Source: Io17-Chloro-G2 sp965226915
GTDB lineage: Bacteria > Chloroflexota > Dehalococcoidia > Lucifugimonadales > UBA3495
NCBI GenBank assembly: GCA_965226915.1
Contig: CBDDEJ010000005.1
Span: forward strand, 1 to 64,000
DNA: 64,000 bases
Direction of reading: 5' to 3'
The notes beneath the pieces were generated by a model. It worked only from the letters and a program-made list of their open reading frames with translations, was not told the DNA's origin and did no database searches. Both the position numbers and the translations under genes were made by a program. Below are positions 60,083 to 64,000 of the stretch, piece by piece. Each line of letters starts with the position of its first letter. Position 1 is the stretch's first letter.

Positions 60083-60768
60083 AGTTTCCACCCAAACCCT
60101 CTTACGAAAATCGTACACACGCCCACCCCGACGAAGCTGTACCCTGGCCTACGAAGGAGCTCGATAAAAAATAATTGATAATTCCTTCTGGGTTTCCCGA
60201 ATCTTCGGGGCACCCCTTTTGTGTTTAAATGCCAAGGCCGCCTCTTTGGTGGACCCTTGCCGGCGCCGCCGGCATTAAAGTAGCTCCACGGGGAGCTATG
60301 CTGTTTTTATATTTTTCTCACCTCTCATATAAGAATGCGCTGGTGTCGTGACGGCCCACCGTTGTGGGGCCAAACAATTGGCTTTACTATGTTAACTGGC
60401 GATTCACTTATTTTTACGTTCAAACCGTGACGGTCCGGCCTTGCAAATTGTGTCAAATTATGCAGTTTGCGGCAAAAGTAAGGATAAAGGATGTGAATCG
60501 GCGCCTGTCAAGTAGGTTTTCCTCGGCTTCATTGGATTTTTTTATATTAATCATAAATTTACTTTACAAAACATTTTATACATTACCAAATATCCCCGAT
60601 TTTGGCAAACCGGCCAGCCCACGCCCAGGCAAACTGGTTTGCGGCTGATCCCATTGGGCGGTGTCATGATATAATCTCGCTTTCTAGGCAAGGATTGCAG
60701 TTAGCCGTTGTTAGTCATCAACTCCCTCTTCTGAATGGGCCAAGGAATTCCCTTTAAGGAGCCTTTCC
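60083..60768. other. AT-rich intergenic region, no gene seen
   Basis: ~690 bp, clearly more AT-rich than its surroundings near 60400-60600. It contains small stems (agctcc acg gggagct, 60282-60297) and gccggcgccgccggc (60258-60272). TATAAT at 60670-60675 lies ~95 nt upstream of the DUF1800 gene, but no good -35 is at the right distance. An open frame at 60364-60648 has no ribosome site or recognisable similarity, and I reject it. Confidence 0.5.
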
Positions 60769-62187
60769 ATGAGGAATCACGACCACGGATTAATGTCCCA
60801 CCTTTTGCGCCGAGCAGGTTTCGGCGCCACTCCGGATGAGCTTGACGCATATTTGGCGCAGGGATACGAAGCCACGGTGGAACACCTGTTACACCCTGAG
60901 GATGAGCCGGCTCTGGATGATGAAGACATTGTCCGCCGGTACCACATCGACCAAAACAGCCTGATGCTCATCGAAAGCTCCCAGGCCTATTGGTTGTATC
61001 GGATGATCAATAGCAAACGGCCCTTGGAAGAAAAGATGGCCCTGTTTTGGCACGGGTTATTCGCCACCGCCTACGGCAAGTTGAACCATGCCAAAGCAGT
61101 GGTCAACCAGACCAACACCTTTCGGCGGCGCGGATTGGGAAACTTTCGCACCCTCTTGATCGAGCTTTCCAGAGACCCGGCCATGATCTTCTGGTTGGAC
61201 AACAAGGACAACCACAACGGCGCCCCCAACGAGAATTACGGGAGAGAGTTGCTGGAGCTGTTTTCCATGGGCATAGGCAACTACACCGAGGACGACGTAA
61301 AGGCCTGCGCCCGGGCGTTCTCGGGCTGGACGATGGCAAACGCAGATTACATGAGCATTAGGGCTTCACGGGACTCCATTTGGCCCCATGGACGGCTGGA
61401 TTGGCAGTTCCAATATAGGCCGGAAGACCACGATGACGGCGAAAAGTTATTCCTGGGGCATACCGGCCGGTTCAATGGGGAAGACATCGTAGACATCATC
61501 TGCCGGCAACCCGCCACCGCATGGTTCGTCGCCGGCAAACTCTACAAATTCTTCGTGGCCGACGACCCCGACGAATCGGCTATTCAGGAATTGGCCGATG
61601 AATTCACCCGTTCCAACGGCAACATCGAATCGGTTATGCGAGCGCTGTTTCTTTCCAAGTTCTTCCGTTCGGAGAAAGCCCGTTTCGCCAGGGTAAAGAG
61701 CCCGGCGGAATTGGTCGCTGGAACCGCCAGGCTCACCGGCAGCCACCAATTCTCCGATTGGAGCATCGTCAACCTAGCCATGGACACCAACTACATGGGC
61801 CAAGAGATTTTGAACCCCCCGTCCGTCGAGGGCTGGCACACGGGCATGGAATGGGTGGACACGGGCACCCTGGTGGAGAGGGTAAATTCCGCGGCGCAAG
61901 GCGCCGGAGACCTAAACCAACCGGGCGTGCAAGCCATTGTTCAAAGGCTGAGACAGCAACTGGTAACGGGGGCAGATTACTTCACCCCGAAAGAGTTGGT
62001 GGAAAGTTGCCTCGAATTGGCCGGCGGCCTCCAATTGTCCCCCACGACCTTAGACCACCTGGTGTCTTACGTCGCGGACCAAGGAGATCTGCGTTTCGCC
62101 AAGCAAGATATAGCAGATTGTTCCGAGCAGCGCGTCGCGGACCTGCTGCAACTAATCGTGGCCACCCGGGAATACCAACTGGCGTAA
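60769..62187 (+). CDS. DUF1800 family protein
   Basis: 472 aa, all-helical family of unknown function. N-terminal signature HGLMSHLLRRAGFGATPDELDAYLAQGYEATVEHLLHPE. Then YWLYRMINSKRPLEEKMALFWHGLFATAYGKL, DPAMIFWLDNKDNHNGAPNENYGRELLELFSMGIGNYTEDDVKACARAFSGWT, and NPPSVEGWHTGMEWVDTGTLVERVN. Start ATG 60769, with aaggagcc upstream. DUF1800 is usually followed by a DUF1501 sulfatase-like gene; here a repeat array and an NHL protein follow. No signal peptide. Confidence 0.93.
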   Translation: MRNHDHGLMSHLLRRAGFGATPDELDAYLAQGYEATVEHLLHPEDEPALDDEDIVRRYHIDQNSLMLIESSQAYWLYRMINSKRPLEEKMALFWHGLFATAYGKLNHAKAVVNQTNTFRRRGLGNFRTLLIELSRDPAMIFWLDNKDNHNGAPNENYGRELLELFSMGIGNYTEDDVKACARAFSGWTMANADYMSIRASRDSIWPHGRLDWQFQYRPEDHDDGEKLFLGHTGRFNGEDIVDIICRQPATAWFVAGKLYKFFVADDPDESAIQELADEFTRSNGNIESVMRALFLSKFFRSEKARFARVKSPAELVAGTARLTGSHQFSDWSIVNLAMDTNYMGQEILNPPSVEGWHTGMEWVDTGTLVERVNSAAQGAGDLNQPGVQAIVQRLRQQLVTGADYFTPKELVESCLELAGGLQLSPTTLDHLVSYVADQGDLRFAKQDIADCSEQRVADLLQLIVATREYQLA

Positions 62188-62191
62188 GCGA

Positions 62192-62250
62192 GCGTTCAGC
62201 GTTCAGCGTTCAGCGTTCAGCGTTCAGCGTTCAGCGTTCAGCGTTCAGCG
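62192..62250. repeat. 7-bp tandem repeat array (gcgttca)n, ~8 units
   Basis: Uninterrupted gcgttca units directly after the DUF1800 stop, then the AGCTG-type repeat at ~62296-62342. Simple-sequence array, no coding role seen. The same unit composes the 5' edge of many dispersed intergenic repeats. Confidence 0.9.
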
Positions 62251-62356
62251 AAATGAACTTTGGCTATGTGCGATTGCCGGTCAAGCAACCCCGTAACCTC
62301 AAGCTGACGGCTGAATGCTGATTGCCGACAGCTGACAGCCATCAAGGAAGCCTCGA

Positions 62357-63388
62357 ATGAGCACCCAACTTCTACCCACATACAGCCACACCGTGGGCTT
62401 TTTGGCCAACACCGGCCGGGGGTTCAATAACCCGGTGGATGTCGCCCTGGATTCCCAGGGTGTCCTCTACGTTTTAAACCGGGCCGGGCCTGAGGTTCCC
62501 ATCAGGCTGCCCTACAAACGGGTGAGCATCTGCACCGTAGACGAGGAGTATCTCGGTGAGTTCGGGACCGGCGGCACGGATAGCGGACAGTTTTGGTGGC
62601 CAAGTTCCCTGGCGTTCGATGGCGACGACCAGCTATACGTGGCCGATGAAGCCTTGAACCGCATCTCCATCTTCTCCAAAGAGGGCCAATTTCTCGGGCA
62701 ATGGGGCGAAGCCGGATCAATGGATGGCCAGCTCAACTGCCCGTCCTACATCGCATTCGACGCCGGCGACAACCTGCTCGTTACCGACAGCCTGAACCAC
62801 CGGGTGCAGCGGTTCACCAAGGACGGCACGCCCCTGGCCAAGTGGGGAAGCCCCGGCGCCGGACCCGGCCAGTTCGACCATCCATGGGGCATTGCCCTGG
62901 ACCGGAAAGGGGACGTGTATATCTCCGATTGGCGCAATGACCGCATCCAAAAGTTCAACGCCGCTGGAGAGTTTGTGGCTCAATGGGGCGAATCAGGAGA
63001 AGGCGCGGGCCAGCTGAACCGGCCCGCGGGCTTGGCGGTGGATCTCAGCGGAAACATATTCGTGGCGGACTGGGGGAACGAGAGGGTCCAGGTCTTCAAT
63101 TCTGACGGCACGCCCGTGGCCAGCCTGCGGGGGGAGTCGGTTGATTCCACCTGGGCGGCGGATTACTTTGCCGCCAACCCCGACGAAGGCAACGCCCGCC
63201 TGGAAGCTGACCTAGAGCCCAGAATAGCGCCCCTTCCAGATAAAAATTGGGAGCAAAGAAGAGAAGAGTCGGCCAACGTGGAGAAACTTTTCTGGGGGCC
63301 CACCGCGGTGAAGCTAGACGGCCAGGGCAGGATCTACGTCGTCGATAGCCTGCGCCACCGTTTACAGATTTACGGGTGGGACCACTAA
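62357..63388 (+). CDS. NHL-repeat beta-propeller protein
   Basis: 343 aa built from NHL repeats of the form PSSLAFDGDDQLYVADEALNRISIFSKEGQFLGQWG, repeated about six times (PSYIAFDAGDNLLVTDSLNHRVQRFTKDG, PWGIALDRKGDVYISDWRNDRIQKFN, PAGLAVDLSGNIFVADWGNERVQVF, and a closing PTAVKLDGQGRIYVVDSLRHRLQIY). It forms a beta-propeller for protein or ligand binding. No signal peptide, membrane anchor or enzymatic domain. ATG 62357 has caaggaag upstream. Its partner is unknown. Confidence 0.9.
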   Translation: MSTQLLPTYSHTVGFLANTGRGFNNPVDVALDSQGVLYVLNRAGPEVPIRLPYKRVSICTVDEEYLGEFGTGGTDSGQFWWPSSLAFDGDDQLYVADEALNRISIFSKEGQFLGQWGEAGSMDGQLNCPSYIAFDAGDNLLVTDSLNHRVQRFTKDGTPLAKWGSPGAGPGQFDHPWGIALDRKGDVYISDWRNDRIQKFNAAGEFVAQWGESGEGAGQLNRPAGLAVDLSGNIFVADWGNERVQVFNSDGTPVASLRGESVDSTWAADYFAANPDEGNARLEADLEPRIAPLPDKNWEQRREESANVEKLFWGPTAVKLDGQGRIYVVDSLRHRLQIYGWDH

Positions 63389-63401
63389 GGCAGTCACGGC
63401 A

Positions 63402-63430
63402 ATGCGCCATTCGGCTATCGAATGGCGCAT
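63402..63430. terminator. Perfect 12-bp hairpin after the NHL gene
   Basis: ATGCGCCATTCG (63402-63413) and CGAATGGCGCAT (63419-63430), loop gctat. It sits between convergent genes; T-run absent, but position and stem suggest termination of the NHL transcript, or of both. Confidence 0.6.
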
Positions 63431-63459
63431 CCATACCCCAGCTTGATCATCCCCTGCGT

Positions 63460-64000
63460 TTAGCCTTGCACCTCTGCGGAACGGTTTGGCCGCCACGCTT
63501 TCATTAGTTGCCCAGACTCTACCGCACCAGCCATTGCTAAGCCGGCGGCCAATGCCCAGAAAGCCATGGGGAGCCCAGCCATTTGCAGGGGCAACGCTGC
63601 GGCAACGAACGCTGTTATCGCGCCGTACCGCATCGGGCCGCTGAAGGTTTTCTTCACCAATGTCTTGAAGGCCAAACTCAGCGCCAGTGCGCCAACGGTG
63701 AGGGTGTATGACAAGGGCAGGTCCTGAACTACCGCGATCACCGGAACGGCAGCGAAAGCCACCGCTATCGTGGGGGCCGACGATAGTACGATGGCCCAGA
63801 AACGTGACTCCTTGGGCCCGGCGGAAGGACCCGATGAGATGGCGATGGAACTCCCTCCGATGGCCGCGGGGTGGCCGCCGCCAAGAGCGTTGACCAGGCT
63901 GGCCGCCCCGGCCAACAAACCGTAGACGTTCCCCCTAGCCTGGAATCCCTCTGAACGCAGGACCGCTAGGGCCTGCAGGTTGCCTACTCCGACGGTGAGT
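63460..64000 (-). CDS. BenE-like membrane transporter, partial (N-terminus outside window)
   Basis: The minus-strand frame is open to the window edge (VGNLQALAVLRSEGFQARGNVYGLLAG just inside it). It contains NALGGGHPAAIGGSSIAISSGPSAGP and several hydrophobic segments: FWAIVLSSAPTIAVAFAAVPVIAVV, LSYTLTVGALALSLAFKTL, YGAITAFVAAALPLQMAGLPMAFWALAAGLAMAG. The arrangement resembles BenE-type aromatic-acid/H+ symporters (NCS2-related), which would fit the ring-cleavage and oxidoreductase genes in the window. Only ~180 C-terminal residues are seen, so substrate is a guess. Confidence 0.55.
   Translation of the reverse strand, partial: LTVGVGNLQALAVLRSEGFQARGNVYGLLAGAASLVNALGGGHPAAIGGSSIAISSGPSAGPKESRFWAIVLSSAPTIAVAFAAVPVIAVVQDLPLSYTLTVGALALSLAFKTLVKKTFSGPMRYGAITAFVAAALPLQMAGLPMAFWALAAGLAMAGAVESGQLMKAWRPNRSAEVQG

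Noticed and set aside
60364..60648. ORF of 94 codons in the AT-rich gap
   Set aside because: No Shine-Dalgarno, no recognisable similarity, composition like the surrounding non-coding DNA.
62192..62250. Possible iteron-type origin
   Set aside because: The 7-bp direct repeat has no DnaA boxes, AT-rich unwinding element or replication gene next to it.
1..64000. tRNA or rRNA genes
   Set aside because: I scanned the gaps for tRNA-like cloverleaf arms and conserved rRNA segments and saw none; a covariance search would be decisive.

Overview
The window is a stretch of bacterial chromosome, about 60% GC by eye, with many TTG and GTG starts and short gene gaps. The gene complement fits Chloroflexota, perhaps a Dehalococcoidia/SAR202-type lineage. 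The pointers are a fused AccD-AccA carboxyltransferase, a zinc-ribbon/Ser-Thr-kinase/ATPase/TPR giant gene of a type I associate with that phylum, and many peripheral catabolic enzymes. This placement is inference from gene content, not a phylogeny. I saw no tRNA, rRNA, CRISPR array, prophage module or replication origin.

Layout. 1-339 is the tail of an ISAs1-family element. 475-7758 holds metG, a polyprenyl synthetase, an ABC-F ATPase, a YtcJ-like amidohydrolase and a VOC enzyme. 7904-9345 is a decayed IS66 element. 9416-15857 holds marR, a HAD hydrolase, and a minus-strand housekeeping run: a LigB-type dioxygenase, tyrA, aroA, gmk and lipA. 16078-22331 is a graveyard: one huge minus-strand gene broken by an IS1380 copy, a 179-bp MITE, a remnant of another IS1380-like element, and small indels. 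22395-28120 holds a substrate-binding protein, an alpha/beta hydrolase, a second ISAs1 copy, a quinone oxidoreductase, and a DUF59/Mrp iron-sulfur pair. 28161-34883 holds accDA and a catabolic cluster: a GatC-like protein with an amidase, two NodB-type deacetylases and a DUF6282 protein. 34937-39349 holds a decayed toxin-antitoxin pair and the corC-phosphatase-tilS operon. 39449-42637 is IS66 with IS1380 nested inside it, both with clean target duplications. 42770-46621 holds tsaD, a membrane protein and an AhpD-like gene split by the second MITE and a minisatellite. 46775-48933 is a T-box-controlled ilvB. The remainder is a DUF4349 lipoprotein, fumC, a thiolase, a GMC oxidoreductase, a divergent Fe-ADH, a HEPN-like gene with mtaB, an MBL hydrolase, DUF1800, an NHL protein and a BenE-like transporter.

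How the genes work together. Housekeeping functions (translation, fatty-acid initiation, aromatic and branched amino acids, lipoate, Fe-S assembly, t6A/ms2t6A/lysidine tRNA modification) are interleaved with peripheral catabolism. The catabolic set (extradiol dioxygenase, amidohydrolases, GMC oxidase, Fe-ADH/maleylacetate-reductase-like, thiolase, BenE-like importer) suggests use of aromatic or otherwise recalcitrant organic compounds.

The most informative signals are in the mobile DNA. Two identical-length MITE copies sit inside coding sequences at CTAG. In-silico excision of 175 bp rejoins the kinase and ATPase frames exactly. At the second site it joins the AhpD-like gene's acidic tail to a (Thr-Gly-Asp)n repeat leading into a primase-type winged-helix domain, once a 5-bp indel is also corrected. 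I did not find a complete new defence or biosynthetic system. The best candidates for something undescribed are this AhpD-acidic-repeat-wHTH fusion, the zinc-ribbon/Phd antitoxin, and the MITE family.
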